Positions 1 to 8,672 of a stretch of 64,000 nt of DNA are shown here, in pieces. A program made the translations under genes and the position numbers. Below the pieces are notes generated by a model. The model saw only the letters and a list, made by a program, of their open reading frames with translations, ran no database searches and was not told the DNA's origin. Origin of the DNA: Clostridium_AT stratigraminis (lineage in GTDB: Bacteria > Bacillota > Clostridia > Clostridiales > Clostridiaceae); assembly GCF_045310675.1 (NCBI RefSeq), contig NZ_JBJHZZ010000015.1, positions 6,366 through 70,365 on the forward strand. Reading direction: 5' to 3'. Position 1 is the first letter of the stretch. Every line of letters starts with the position of its first letter.

Positions 1-16
1 GCTTATAAAAAATTAC

Positions 17-209
17 ATATAACGTCTCGTGTTGCCGACATTCCTGAACCGGGCCCAGAGGAATACCTCTTGGCTGCACTTACGCTTGTGAAGGAATGTG
101 CCTTGGAACCTCACCTATATAACCTATATATAGATTATAAACCATAAATTTACACATATCTATATTAAAAAATCCACCTACCAAGGCGGACGGCAAAACT
201 TTGTTAGTT
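17..209 (-). repeat. attC-like cassette site S1 (long type)
   Basis: Left arm has ATATAAC ending at 23 and L-box TTGCCG. Right arm has CGGCAA followed by GTTAGTT at 203-209. The L-boxes are complementary. The interior folds into a long hairpin (about 41-112) and a second arm closed by CCTTGG/CCAAGG. Bases 1-22 are the end of a further cassette that runs off the window. This is the leftmost site of the array; its cassette (C16) lies to the right. Confidence 0.85.
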
Positions 210-329
210 GATGTTCTAGGTCTTTTACTATCTAAATCCGTAGGATTTTTCCCAAAGAATTTCTTATAATGTAGTTTACAATATAAGAAAAAACATATTA
301 CTCTTTATGAAATGTACAATCTCTATTCT

Positions 330-758
330 TTATTGGCATATTATCTTATACTCACATTTTATATCAACATTATTTTTTACCATGTTCCAAACTGGGCACA
401 TAGATTCTTTCGACAGTTTTATAGCCTTTTCCATATCATCAGGCTGCACATCCTTTGATTCAAGTTCAAAGCTTAGTAGTATACTTTTAAAATATGTGGG
501 ATTAATATCTCGTCTATCGCCTGAAGCAATTACTTTTAGTCCCAATACATCCTTATGCATCTTTCTAAGCAATATAACTATAGTCATTCCACTGCAGGAT
601 GCCAAGCTTAATAGAAACAGCTCAAGTGGAGTATGTCCATTATCATCACCTATAGGCGACGTATAATCTATCGTTATCTCATCATTATCACGTGATACCC
701 CTGAAAATTTCACCTTGTCATTTATCAGATCTGCTGTTACTATCAAATTATTGCTCAC
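330..758 (-). CDS. OsmC family peroxide-reductase-like protein
   Basis: A 142-aa protein of the OsmC/Ohr fold. These are small cytosolic thiol proteins that reduce organic peroxides or act in related redox detoxification. Two family-typical cysteines are visible: C55 in ASCSGMT, at the start of the central helix, and C121 in SMCPVW. The length is normal for the family. The start has a ribosome site (AGGAGG-like) just upstream at about 765-770. It is the last gene of cassette C16 before site S1, and its 3' trailer carries the shared cassette-end sequence. The family assignment is firm. The exact subgroup (Ohr, OsmC or YhfA-like) cannot be fixed by eye. Confidence 0.8.
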   Translation of the reverse strand: MSNNLIVTADLINDKVKFSGVSRDNDEITIDYTSPIGDDNGHTPLELFLLSLASCSGMTIVILLRKMHKDVLGLKVIASGDRRDINPTYFKSILLSFELESKDVQPDDMEKAIKLSKESMCPVWNMVKNNVDIKCEYKIICQ

Positions 759-895
759 AATAAAACCTCCTAAAATTTTGTTTATGTTATTTGAAAATAC
801 TTCATAATATTTTACATGTCAGAGCCCATTCATATAACTATTTACATAATGTAAAATATGAAAATGGCAAGTAAAATTAGCTATTTGAATTGGAA

Positions 896-1471
896 TTAAA
901 AAAATACACTGTACATGATTACCGCAACTGCAATCGTCAATAAACCTGCACCTATTGCTAACAACAATTTCTGATATGGTCGCTTCCCATACTCACGATT
1001 CTTTTCAATTTCATTGAGATTTCTTCCTTCTGAAAAAGCTATGATTTCTTTGTAAGTCTGGATATCAAAACTCTTTTTGTGCTTTTCGACCCGTATTGCA
1101 TAATATATTGTGATAATAGCAATAAGAACCCAAACAATAGCGCCAGTATACCCCAGAAACTTCACAAGTGGAACTGGTAATACAATCATGCTTAACATTA
1201 GGACACTAAAGGTGGTGCTATCACGCTTAAAGCTTGCTTTGTCTTCGGTTTTGATTTTTGCTTTCATTTTCTCAAGATCTCCTTTAATTAATATGTCAAG
1301 AGAAACACAAAAAAGAGAACTTAATAATACTAAGCTTTTCACATCTGGGTAGTTTTTATTATTTTCCCAATTTGAAATTGTTTGACGAGATACAAATATT
1401 CTTTCAGCTAATTCATCCTGTGAAAGCTCCATTTCAGCCCTATATTTTTTTATTTGTTTTCCAATCTCCAT
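896..1471 (-). CDS. XRE-family HTH regulator with C-terminal membrane segments
   Basis: A 191-aa protein. Residues about 1-60 form a Cro/C1 helix-turn-helix (motifs LSQDELAERIFVSRQTISNW and NKNYPDVKSL). Two hydrophobic segments follow (about 95-125) and another lies at the C-terminus (about 170-190). This layout is common in Firmicute membrane-tethered XRE regulators of unknown signal. I chose the ATG at 1471 over an upstream ATG at 1489 because AGGAGGG sits 8 bases before it. It lies in cassette C16 between the OsmC gene and an unknown gene, all on the minus strand. It may regulate its neighbours; this is inference. Confidence 0.8.
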   Translation of the reverse strand: MEIGKQIKKYRAEMELSQDELAERIFVSRQTISNWENNKNYPDVKSLVLLSSLFCVSLDILIKGDLEKMKAKIKTEDKASFKRDSTTFSVLMLSMIVLPVPLVKFLGYTGAIVWVLIAIITIYYAIRVEKHKKSFDIQTYKEIIAFSEGRNLNEIEKNREYGKRPYQKLLLAIGAGLLTIAVAVIMYSVFF

Positions 1472-1651
1472 AATAGTGCCCTCCTGCACTTTCAGTGTAT
1501 AACCTCAAATGAATTTTCGCCATCAAAGGTGTTTGATATTACCGTCTTTTCGCGTGTCAAAAGCGTTTGACACTCAATAAATGCTATATGTTTGCATTCA
1601 TAAATTATAAATAATCCGCAATTCAAAACTACCCGATAGAATTGGAATTTG

Positions 1652-2086
1652 TCATTCCTTATAATACTGAAACATCCTTTGATAAAGTTCTCTTGTTTGC
1701 TCTTCATCTCCCCACGACAAAGGATCATCCGCATAACACAAAGTCCAAAATGGTTCTTTATTTTCAATTTCAGATGGCAACACTCTCCATATTAAGTACA
1801 TTTTTGAGCCAAAAAATCGTATATCCATATCATCTTGATAATAAATTTCTTCTAACTTACTCATCAAAAACCTACCAAAGGTATCATAATCAACATTATT
1901 CTCTAAAAAGTAGTCAAAAATAATTTTAATTGAACCTTCTATATCTTTAGTTCTCCACTCCAATTCTAAAAGCAAAGCATTATCAGGTTGTTCTAAAAAA
2001 TGCGCATCAAGATTTTTTTTATATTCTGCATCCGATACCAATCTCACATATAACAAAATAGCATATGATAATAATATTTCAGCCAT
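1652..2086 (-). CDS. unknown cassette protein, 144 aa
   Basis: I do not recognise a family. The protein is acidic, with a hydrophobic N-terminal helix (about 3-18) and aromatic-rich segments in the second half (FFGSKMYLIWRVLP). The composition recalls small immunity-type or DUF proteins, but no motif proves this. The start is well supported: GGAGG sits 6 bases before ATG 2086. A group II intron ends only 16 bases upstream of this start, so the ribosome site survives but the natural leader is interrupted. It is the 5'-most gene of cassette C16. The overlapping minus-strand frame at 1492-1767 is probably not coding. Confidence 0.6.
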   Translation of the reverse strand: MAEILLSYAILLYVRLVSDAEYKKNLDAHFLEQPDNALLLELEWRTKDIEGSIKIIFDYFLENNVDYDTFGRFLMSKLEEIYYQDDMDIRFFGSKMYLIWRVLPSEIENKEPFWTLCYADDPLSWGDEEQTRELYQRMFQYYKE

Positions 2087-2101
2087 AATACCTCCTCCAC
2101 A

Positions 2102-3971
2102 GTCGAGTAGACTTACACCTTACAATGCAAGCCCCTCACAGAATCCGTACGTGCGGCTTTCCCGCATACGGCTCCTCATAATAACATTCACAGTTAAAAC
2201 AATTTACAATATATCTTTGGTTTCGCTAAAGAATAATATTTCAGCATTTCTGTATATCCATCCCAGTTGTAGCTTTTCATATCGCTTCGCCGATTAAGTG
2301 TCTTACATAAAAATTGCTGTACCCTATGCAGAAAGTTTGTTATCCTCTTGCCATTGAAAGATACACCATAGTACCTATAATGTCCAACCAGTTTGAGATT
2401 TAATGCCTTTATCATTTCCTTAACTGGCACTGTCCTATTATCGTAAAGCCACTTTTTGGTGTCTTTCAGCTTTTGTCTAAATTTCTTACTGCTTGTTTGT
2501 AGCATGACACATGGATACCCTCTGCGACTTTTCCCGCAGTAAAACGTAAAACCTAAGAAATCAAATGTTTCTGGTTTACCTTCTCCCCGTGCTTTCCGGT
2601 TACTTTCTGCAAATTTACCGAACTCCAGTAATCTGCTTTTGCTAATCTCTAGCTCTAGATTGAACTTCCCCATTCTTTTCTTGAGTTCATCGTAATATTT
2701 CTCAGCTTCCCATTTATACTGGAACCCTGCTATAAAATCATCTGCATAGACCGTCAAAAAGTTATCTCCCTTTATATCTTTTGCCATAACAACCTTATAC
2801 CACAACATCAGAGCGTTATGCATATAAATATTAGCTATTATTGGGCTTATAATATTTCCTTGGGCAGAGCCACCTGTACTTTCATCAAATACTCCGTCAG
2901 TTACTACTCCAGCTTTCAAGTATTTCTTAATCAGCCATAGGAAATTTGGGTCTTTTATGTATACTCCCAAGAATTTCATTATCCATTCATGACTCATGTT
3001 ATCAAAGAAACCTTTGATATCCGCATCAACAATGTAGTTTATCTTTCCATTATACATTCTACTGTAAACTTCTTTAATAGCAGAATGACAGCCTCGTCTC
3101 GGTCTGAAACCATGCATATTACTCAAAAATCTTGGTTCATAGATTGCTTCCAGTATCTTCTTTACTGCTAGTTGTACCATCTTATCTTCATATGATGCAA
3201 TTCCTAATGGTCTCACTTTGCCATTACCTTTCGGTATGAATACTCTCAATGATGGTAAAGGTTTGTATGCCTTGTTCTTTAATCGTTCTACTAAATTAGA
3301 TATATTTTCTTCTAGATTTACTTCGTATTCTGCTTTTGTAACTCTATCGATGCCAACTGCCTTCTTTCCGTCTAGCTCTATGTGGCACTTTCTTAACATA
3401 TCTTCATTAATATGATGATAGAGTGAGGTGAATTCTGGTTTTCTCGTCTTTACTGATATTTCTGCTATTCTTCCTAATTTTGTTTCCATCATTTCTCCTG
3501 CCCCTGAGTACAGATGATGTGTCCTCAGAAAGATTGTTATTATGTAGTCCCCTTCCCTCCACTGGCATTACCCAGTCTCGCCGGTACTATGAGACTATCC
3601 GACTGCCTGTCATTCATTTGACATTCTCCGTTTTATTGTTGTTTGTCATACTTATTGCTAAGAAACAACAGGCTCTCCCCAGTTGATAATTAACCATAGT
3701 GTAAAGCATGATTGGCCCTTTGACCCGGCAGTGCCACATAGTTCTTGCCATTATGACCTATGTGATGTTGTTTTCCGCAGTAATTAATACGTCAACCATC
3801 TGGATGAACAAAATTTCGAGGCTCAATAGCATTTCAACCCTACTTTCTCGCTGTCTACGCTTAGCTACCACCATTACTGATGACAACTCAAGACTCGCTA
3901 CTGCTGGTTGGCTAGACCTTATTCAGACAGGATTTCCACCTGTTAGGTTAATTACCCTTTGCTGGGCGCAC
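2102..3971 (-). mobile_element. group II intron, about 1870 bp
   Basis: On the minus strand the element opens with GTGCG at 3971 and closes with AC at 2103-2102. A textbook 34-nt domain V lies at 2141-2174, with the GAGCCGTATG and CGTACGG strands capped by a GAAA-type loop. Domain VI follows at about 2104-2138. Domains I-III fill about 3493-3971, and a reverse transcriptase is encoded inside. The element interrupts the leader of the 1652-2086 gene, between the cassette crossover at 4104 and the ribosome site. The short size and the lack of an endonuclease domain fit the compact bacterial classes. I cannot settle the class without the domain I contacts. Confidence 0.9.
2194..3492 (-). CDS. ltrA: group II intron reverse transcriptase/maturase
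   Basis: A 432-aa intron-encoded protein. It promotes splicing of its host intron and reverse-transcribes it into DNA targets (retrohoming). Visible RT motifs are IPKGNGKVRPLGI (RT1-2 region, about 85-100), HGFRPRRGCHSA (about 128-140), DADIKGFFDNM, QGNIISPIIANIYM, the catalytic VYADD, and a C-terminal thumb/maturase domain X with GHYRYYGVS. There is no HNH endonuclease domain after domain X. The ORF appears intact from end to end, so the intron may still be active. It sits in the normal position, in the domain IV region upstream of domain V. Confidence 0.93.
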   Translation of the reverse strand: MMETKLGRIAEISVKTRKPEFTSLYHHINEDMLRKCHIELDGKKAVGIDRVTKAEYEVNLEENISNLVERLKNKAYKPLPSLRVFIPKGNGKVRPLGIASYEDKMVQLAVKKILEAIYEPRFLSNMHGFRPRRGCHSAIKEVYSRMYNGKINYIVDADIKGFFDNMSHEWIMKFLGVYIKDPNFLWLIKKYLKAGVVTDGVFDESTGGSAQGNIISPIIANIYMHNALMLWYKVVMAKDIKGDNFLTVYADDFIAGFQYKWEAEKYYDELKKRMGKFNLELEISKSRLLEFGKFAESNRKARGEGKPETFDFLGFTFYCGKSRRGYPCVMLQTSSKKFRQKLKDTKKWLYDNRTVPVKEMIKALNLKLVGHYRYYGVSFNGKRITNFLHRVQQFLCKTLNRRSDMKSYNWDGYTEMLKYYSLAKPKIYCKLF

Positions 3972-4014
3972 AATTACTATTTATCGCATTTTAATAATTA
4001 ATATTTTTAATATT

Positions 4015-4098
4015 TTCCCTTGATGTAATACTAATCAATTTTGGTGAAGTATGACAAAATACTGAAACTTCAAAGAACAGCCCCGATATTGCCATTTC
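4015..4098. other. cassette C16 leader with shared terminal segment
   Basis: About 85 bases separate the group II intron from site S2. The last 30 bases (4069-4098, containing CCCCGATATTGCCATTTCC) recur almost unchanged before S8 (about 9083-9110) and S9 (about 9864-9893). They are therefore part of a cassette-end sequence family. No ORF or promoter stands out. Confidence 0.5.
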
Positions 4099-4213
4099 CT
4101 ATAACGTACCTAACTCCCGACGTTCTTGAGCCTTAGATAACTCCTATCTTAGTCTGAGGAGGTGGCTTTGGCGCTCTTCTCAAGCCAAAGCGGACTGGAA
4201 TGTTTTGTTAGTC
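4099..4213 (-). repeat. attC-like cassette site S2 (short type)
   Basis: Left core CTATAAC ends at 4105 and right core GTTAGTC begins at 4207. The interior hairpins (GCTTTGG/CCAAAGC and the CCTTAGATAA region) match the short type. The L-box arms pair poorly here (left AACTCCCG, right CTGGAATG), so the site may be a recombinant of two site types. The first bases to its right match the end of the same cassette (C15) at 4811-4820. Confidence 0.75.
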
Positions 4214-4272
4214 TATGGACCTCGTTTACTTTTCATATTGGATTTCAAAAAATGAAATCATTAAGTAAACCC

Positions 4273-4742
4273 TTATTTGTTTTTCCTTACTATCCATTCA
4301 TCATGTTTGCTTTCTCTTTCCGCAATGTAACCAAGAGGTAAGTTTGCCAGCAAGCCAATAGAAGGGTCAATTGTATAAATGTATTTTAAACTAACAAGCA
4401 TTGCATCTTCTACTTTCGTTTCATCACCAGAGTGAAATTGCCATCCTCCATCATCTTCATCATGTGAAACGTACAGTATATCTTTTCTGTTCTTTATGAT
4501 ATGTGTTGAAGTAAAAACAGCTACGTTTTCAGGATCTTCAAAGGGCCAGTCCATGGTTTCATCTCTCCCGTCTATATGATTAATAATATTATAGAGTTCC
4601 ATTGGGCTCATTCTCTTGATTTTGTCTTCTACTTTTCTATTGTATCCGCGATCATTGGAATCTAGAGTATTTTTTCTCTTCCATCGATATTGGTTAATGA
4701 ACGCTCCAAATTCCTTTCTAATTTTTTTGAATTATATGCCAT
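4273..4742 (-). pseudogene. DUF2185/Imm33-like gene split by a frameshift
   Basis: The intact 3' frame (4273-4611 from an internal ATG; 112 aa) has the DUF2185-type core VAVFTSTHII...GGWQFHSGDE...DPSIGLLANLPLG. This family is known mainly from polymorphic-toxin immunity contexts. A better start lies upstream: ATG 4742 with GGAGG 5 bases before it encodes MAYNSKKLERNLERSL and then stops. The two frames join in a run of six A (about 4670-4675). Restoring one A gives one protein of about 156 aa, so the gene has lost a base or slips at the A run. It is the only gene in cassette C15. The family call is from memory and moderately sure. Confidence 0.6.
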
Positions 4743-4814
4743 AATGCCTCCATCTATTGATTTAGCACGAATCTCTTAAAAACTAGTGAGCTTGGGATAG
4801 TTACATTGTCTTTC

Positions 4815-4927
4815 GACTAACGTTTCGAATTTCCGACGCCGAGAAGCTTAGAAACTCTTTTCTTAGCTTCGCAGGTGTAGCTTGGCTGTCTTTTCAAGCC
4901 AAACTGAACGGAAATTTTTTTTTATAT
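4815..4927 (-). repeat. attC-like cassette site S3 with mutated right core
   Basis: Left core GACTAAC ends at 4821. L-boxes AATTTCCG (4829-4836) and CGGAAATT pair perfectly. The right core reads TTTATAT at 4921-4927 instead of GTTATAT: the invariant G is replaced by T. The matching cassette end at S4 still has GTTATAT on the opposite strand, which shows that the T is a later mutation. Confidence 0.8.
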
Positions 4928-5125
4928 GTAGTTTTAACAACTGCGCTTTGAGCAAATCCTTTTTTTAATTAGTTAAACAAAGTTTAAATATTACGCTTAA
5001 AGATAAGAAATTTCTTAATGAACTTCATATTTTATATAACAAATTTACTCTAACCTGTTCCCACACTTAACTATCTATCCCTATTATTTTTTTACTTTTA
5101 GATTAATCTAAAATATTCTGATTAA

Positions 5126-5944
5126 TTATTTCTTCTTTAATCTTGTTAATGCGTTTTTTGCATCTGTATAAGTAGGCTCAATATTAAGAGCACTCTCATA
5201 ATCTTGTATAGCCTTGCTCTTCTGACCAATTCTTTCATAGATATATCCTCTCCAATAGTATGAAGCTGCAAAGTTAGGAGAAAGTTCTATGGATTTATTA
5301 AAATCAGATAATGACTCAGAATTCTTTTTCAAGGCTCCATAGGATATTGCTCTTAAATAATAGGCCATACTGTTTTCGGGAGTTAATTCAATTGTTTTAG
5401 TAAAATCATTAATTGAATCTAGAATTTTACCTTGTTTTTGATATGCCCATCCTCTATTCAAATATGCAATGTCAAATTTCGAATCGAGTGCAATAGCTTT
5501 ACTACTATTCTTTATCGCTTCATCAGCGTTGCCTTGATCTAGATTACATTGGCTAAGAAAGGAGTATGCATCAGGATAGTCTGGCTTAAGTTCTATAGAT
5601 TTTCTAAAGTCGCAAATAGCATTTGTATAATTACCAATGTTTAAATAGGCTGCGCCACGAAAACAATAAGCTCCATAGTCCTTGGGATTTGATTTTACTA
5701 ATGAATCAAAGTATTTTATTGCACCAGTACTATCGTTGTTTGTTGAAAAATTATTGTACTTTTCTATATAACTTGGCAAGTCGATTTTCAAATTATTAGC
5801 TTCTGAGGTTTGAGCATTATTTGAGTTGGCATTAGCTGGAGCAGTCTCACTTTCTTTACTATTACTACTGCAACCAGCAACACTAAAAGTTGATGCCATT
5901 GTAAGTGAAAGAATAATAACCCACCTTTTATATCTAGTAATCAT
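5126..5944 (-). CDS. TPR-repeat lipoprotein
   Basis: A 272-aa exported lipoprotein. It has a signal peptide with lipobox VAGC (Cys 25), a low-complexity Ser/Asn/Ala linker to about residue 50, then five or six tetratricopeptide repeats to the C-terminus (for example GAYCFRGAAYLNIGNYTNAI, AYSFLSQCNLDQGNADEAI). TPRs make a protein-binding scaffold, here on the outer face of the membrane. The partner is unknown. It is the only gene of cassette C14. The start at 5944 has a GGGGGATA ribosome site. Cassettes carrying TPR proteins are plausible cargo, but the function is not evident. Confidence 0.85.
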   Translation of the reverse strand: MITRYKRWVIILSLTMASTFSVAGCSSNSKESETAPANANSNNAQTSEANNLKIDLPSYIEKYNNFSTNNDSTGAIKYFDSLVKSNPKDYGAYCFRGAAYLNIGNYTNAICDFRKSIELKPDYPDAYSFLSQCNLDQGNADEAIKNSSKAIALDSKFDIAYLNRGWAYQKQGKILDSINDFTKTIELTPENSMAYYLRAISYGALKKNSESLSDFNKSIELSPNFAASYYWRGYIYERIGQKSKAIQDYESALNIEPTYTDAKNALTRLKKK

Positions 5945-6055
5945 GATTGATATCCCCCTATATCACTAAAAAAATTTTTATTACACTATATTTATAATTT
6001 ATAATAATATAACTATAAAAATCTATGAAATAGCACTATGTTATTCGAAAATTAC

Positions 6056-6167
6056 ATATAACGTTTCGTGTTCAAGATGGCGAGAGCCTTAGATACTTCT
6101 TATCTTAGGCTCACAGGTGTGCTTTGCAGTCTTCTCATGCAAAGCGAACTTGAATATATTGTTATAC
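6056..6167 (-). repeat. attC-like cassette site S4 (short type)
   Basis: Left core CATATAAC ends at 6062. L-boxes TTCAAG and CTTGAA pair. Right core GTTATAC begins at 6161. The interior hairpin is GCTTTGC/GCAAAGC. The first 15 bases after the right core match the reverse complement of the end of the same cassette (C13) at S5 in all but one position, including GTTATACGTA. Confidence 0.88.
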
Positions 6168-6260
6168 GTAGTTTTCACCTCTAAACTTTGGCCTATGTCT
6201 TCTATTTCCATCTACACTTACTTAAATATTACAGGATACTTTTTGATAAAAAAATTAATA

Positions 6261-6810
6261 TTATACTAATTTTGCATGTTCAGTCTTATAGTCTTCCTTT
6301 TCCATCAAATATGAAGGGTGATATAGTCCTGTAGATTCATAATATTCATCATGTGTATAAATAAATCCAAGTTTCTTAAGCAAATTAGCAGATGCTAAAT
6401 TTTTAGGATTGTGTCCTGCAAAAATCGCATTTACTTTAAGAGTTACAAATGCATGCTCAATAACCGCCAAACATGCTTCTAGCAAATCCTTTTCCCCAAT
6501 ACTTATCTTTCAAATGTATTCCTAATTCAAGAATATTGTTTTCAGAATCATATGGTCGTAAACCACAGCACCCTATATTCTTATTGATATCTATGCAGTA
6601 AATAGGCCAATATTGAATATTGTGATTATTAAATGTTTCTATTTCCTTTTTAAGTCTTTGCTGTATTTGTTCTTTTGACATTCTACCTTCAGATGAAATA
6701 TACTTTGTTACTTCTGAGTTACCCCAAAGTTCTAGAGCATCAAGAATATCCTTTTCACTCCATACTGAAAATCCTAATCTCTTTGTTTTTAGAAAAAACT
6801 CTCTCATCAT
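6261..6810 (-). pseudogene. GNAT acetyltransferase (RimL-like) broken by a frameshift
   Basis: Two overlapping frames together make one GNAT N-acetyltransferase. Frame one (6457-6810) gives TKRLGFSVWSEKDILDALEL through GCCGLRPY and the acetyl-CoA loop start YWGKGFA. Frame two (6261-6485) continues LEACLAVIEHAF...NLASANLLKKLGF, the typical GNAT C-terminal half. The frames meet near 6470-6485 and a one-base indel would join them to about 180 aa. These enzymes acetylate amino groups of proteins, antibiotics or small molecules; the substrate is unknown. It is the sole gene of cassette C13. As read, the gene is probably inactive unless the shift is a sequencing error. Confidence 0.8.
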
Positions 6811-6877
6811 TTACTCTCCAGTTAATATTAAAAAAATTCCTAAAACTTTTTTTATATCACTTTGTTACAAAAATTAC

Positions 6878-7073
6878 GTATAACGTTTCGTGTTGCCGAC
6901 GTTCCTGAACCGGACCCCATAGGAATACCCCTTGGCTGCGCTTGCGCCGGTAAAGGACTGCGCCTTGGTAAGCCACCTGTCTTTAACCTTTATATAGATT
7001 ATAAACCATAAATTTACACATATCTATATAAAAAAATCCACCTTCCAAGGCGGACGGCAAAATTTTGTTATCT
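6878..7073 (-). repeat. attC-like cassette site S5 (long type)
   Basis: Left core CGTATAAC ends at 6884. L-boxes TTGCCG and CGGCAA pair. Right core GTTATCT begins at 7067. The interior has the ACGTTCC...CCGGT hairpin and the CCTTGG/CCAAGG arm. The left flank ends TACGTATAA, matching cassette C13. The right flank begins GTTATCTGATGAGC, matching the end of C12 at S6. The two flanks do not match each other. Confidence 0.9.
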
Positions 7074-7225
7074 GATGAGCTATGTTATGACTTTCTTCAT
7101 GCAAAAAGATTTCCAAATAAACAATTACTTAAAATCATCATAAAAGAAAATAACGACCTAAAATAGCCGTTATCACTTTATCATTTTCTCATAAATGCGC
7201 TTCTATTACTACCCATGAAGTATTC

Positions 7226-7266
7226 AAAAGCCCCTCAATGCAATTAACTACATCAGGGGCTTTTTC
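7226..7266 (-). terminator. intrinsic terminator of the 7292-7552 gene
   Basis: AAAAGCCCCT and AGGGGCTTTTT form a strong stem with a loop of about 20 bases just after the stop codon. The T-rich end suits either strand. Confidence 0.7.
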
Positions 7267-7291
7267 AAAAATTACTTATTTAAAAAGAACT

Positions 7292-7552
7292 TTAGTAAAG
7301 GGTAGGAACCGGATAGCATGCAACTTGATCAATAAACTCTGGATCAAATCCATAGAACGTCCAATTTTGTCCAGTCCATATATAACCCGAAACTTCTCCA
7401 TATTCTATTCTTGTTGGATAAAACCAAAAAGGTTTCCCCCTTTTGGGCCATACATACGTATATGAGTTTACGCAGTCAATGATATATGAAACTCTTGGTT
7501 TTTTAGGGATATTTGTTGGCGGTGGAGAATTCGGTGGTCCGAATTGTCTCAT
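7292..7552 (-). CDS. small Trp/Tyr/Pro-rich protein, 86 aa
   Basis: An 86-aa protein with a Pro-rich start (PPNSPPPTNIPKKP), then repeated aromatic motifs: YTYVWPKRGKPFWFYPTRI, GYIWTGQNW and YGFDPEFID. From memory, the FWFYPT...G(Y/F)xW...YG(I/F)D pattern recurs in short, poorly annotated Firmicute proteins with no proven function. Two cysteines flank the aromatic region. There is no signal peptide or membrane segment. It has a plausible ribosome site (AAGGAG) before ATG 7552 and a strong terminator after it. It is the only gene of cassette C12. It looks intact and expressed; its role is unknown. Confidence 0.65.
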   Translation of the reverse strand: MRQFGPPNSPPPTNIPKKPRVSYIIDCVNSYTYVWPKRGKPFWFYPTRIEYGEVSGYIWTGQNWTFYGFDPEFIDQVACYPVPTLY

Positions 7553-7745
7553 ATGTTTTCACTCCTTTTAAAAATCCTATCTGATTATTATATGAGTGAA
7601 GTCATTCTGTTGTTCATATATATTATAATAGCTCATGCAAAAGTGTATCTAATCTTTGCAATATGAGTGCGTCACAATAACTTACCAATCTGACATAAGA
7701 AGTTTCCTATATTACGTTGATATATTTTAATAAACATAGCTTTTC

Positions 7746-7941
7746 AGATAACGTCTCGTGATGCCGACGTTCCTGAACCGTACCCCAGAGGAATACCCCT
7801 TAGCTACGCTTGCGCCGGTGAAGGAATGTGCCTTGGCTAGTCATCCATTTTCATTCTATATATAGATTATAAACCATATTCTTACACTGTTCTATATAAA
7901 AAAATCCACCTGTCAAGGCGGACGGCAAAATTTTGTTATGT
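7746..7941 (-). repeat. attC-like cassette site S6 (long type)
   Basis: Left core CAGATAAC ends at 7752. L-boxes TGCCG and CGGCA pair, with one variant base in the left arm (ATGCCG). Right core GTTATGT begins at 7935. The left flank pairs with the start of C12 after S5 (GTTATCTGA then AGCTATGTT). The right flank pairs with the end of C11 at S7. Confidence 0.9.
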
Positions 7942-8022
7942 GATGTTTTAGAGCTTTTACTATTTATATAGCGTAGTCTTGCACCATAAAAATTATATTT
8001 TGTATTTGGGAATAAAAGAAAA

Positions 8023-8166
8023 TTATAAATTTTTATTTATATATATTCTTAATGCTTTAATTAGAAGATAAATTAAACAAATTACTACCACGATCGGTAT
8101 AATCATAATAAGTAACAACAAAGATACCTTGGTCAATAAATTCCCATCCCCTTTTAATAAGTTCAA
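8023..8166 (-). CDS. possible small single-pass membrane protein, 47 aa
   Basis: A short frame downstream of the MazG-like gene, below usual length cut-offs. It encodes a hydrophobic helix (VSLLLLIMIIPIVVVICL, then LIYLL) followed by a basic tail (KALRIYINKNL). The start would be TTG 8166 or TTG 8136; the second has GGGG about 9 bases upstream. It is in cassette C11, on the same strand as the MazG-like gene and about 36 bases after it. Single-helix basic-tailed peptides may be toxins or small membrane regulators, but nothing else supports that. Low confidence that it is translated. Confidence 0.35.
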   Translation of the reverse strand: MNLLKGDGNLLTKVSLLLLIMIIPIVVVICLIYLLIKALRIYINKNL

Positions 8167-8202
8167 CTTACTTTATTACTCCGTTGCAATATAAACTATA
8201 CC

Positions 8203-8568
8203 TTACTTAAAGTTTTTATATTGCTCTTCATAATCTCTATTCATGTTTTTCAGAAATTTCTTTAGATAAATTTTAGAAAACTCTTCAGATGAAATGTTAA
8301 ATCTATTTAGTACATCCATAAAATACATTAAGACATCCCCTAATTCCTCAACAAAATGCTCTCTAACATCTGGATTGTCCATAATTTCTGTCTCACCTTT
8401 TTTCTTTATGATTGAAATAGACTCTCCAATTTCTTCAATCATGTAAAGAATAAATGATTTTGCATATTCTGGCTTCATAGGCGACCATGAATCACTATGT
8501 TTTTCCCATAAGTCATACGATAACTTTAACATCTCTGATACTTTTAAATCATTTTCTTTAGTACCCAT
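8203..8568 (-). CDS. MazG-like nucleotide pyrophosphohydrolase
   Basis: A 121-aa all-alpha protein of the MazG/dUTPase-2 type. This family hydrolyses (d)NTPs to monophosphate and pyrophosphate in the cytosol, for pool sanitation or in stress and phage responses. The metal-binding pattern is visible: EEIGES at about 45-50 and FVEELGDVLMYFMD at about 72-85 (the EExxE...ExxD arrangement). The start at 8568 has GGAGGGA upstream. It is the main gene of cassette C11. The substrate cannot be read from the sequence. MazG-like genes are recurrent cargo of mobile elements. Confidence 0.8.
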   Translation of the reverse strand: MGTKENDLKVSEMLKLSYDLWEKHSDSWSPMKPEYAKSFILYMIEEIGESISIIKKKGETEIMDNPDVREHFVEELGDVLMYFMDVLNRFNISSEEFSKIYLKKFLKNMNRDYEEQYKNFK

Positions 8569-8672
8569 TTGTTTTTCCCTCCTTGCTTCATAATAACTTG
8601 AAATTTCGATATATTGTTTACATAAATAATTCCTAAATACGTAAACATAAACTCCCTTAGCTCTAAAATTTC

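Noticed and set aside
1492..1767. Minus-strand frame of 91 codons overlapping the 1652-2086 gene
   Set aside because: It overlaps a better-supported gene, has no ribosome site and shows no recognisable domain.
3480..4001. Plus-strand frames of 68 and 97 codons upstream of the intron reverse transcriptase
   Set aside because: They lie in the structured RNA domains of the group II intron, on the opposite strand, and have no protein-like features.
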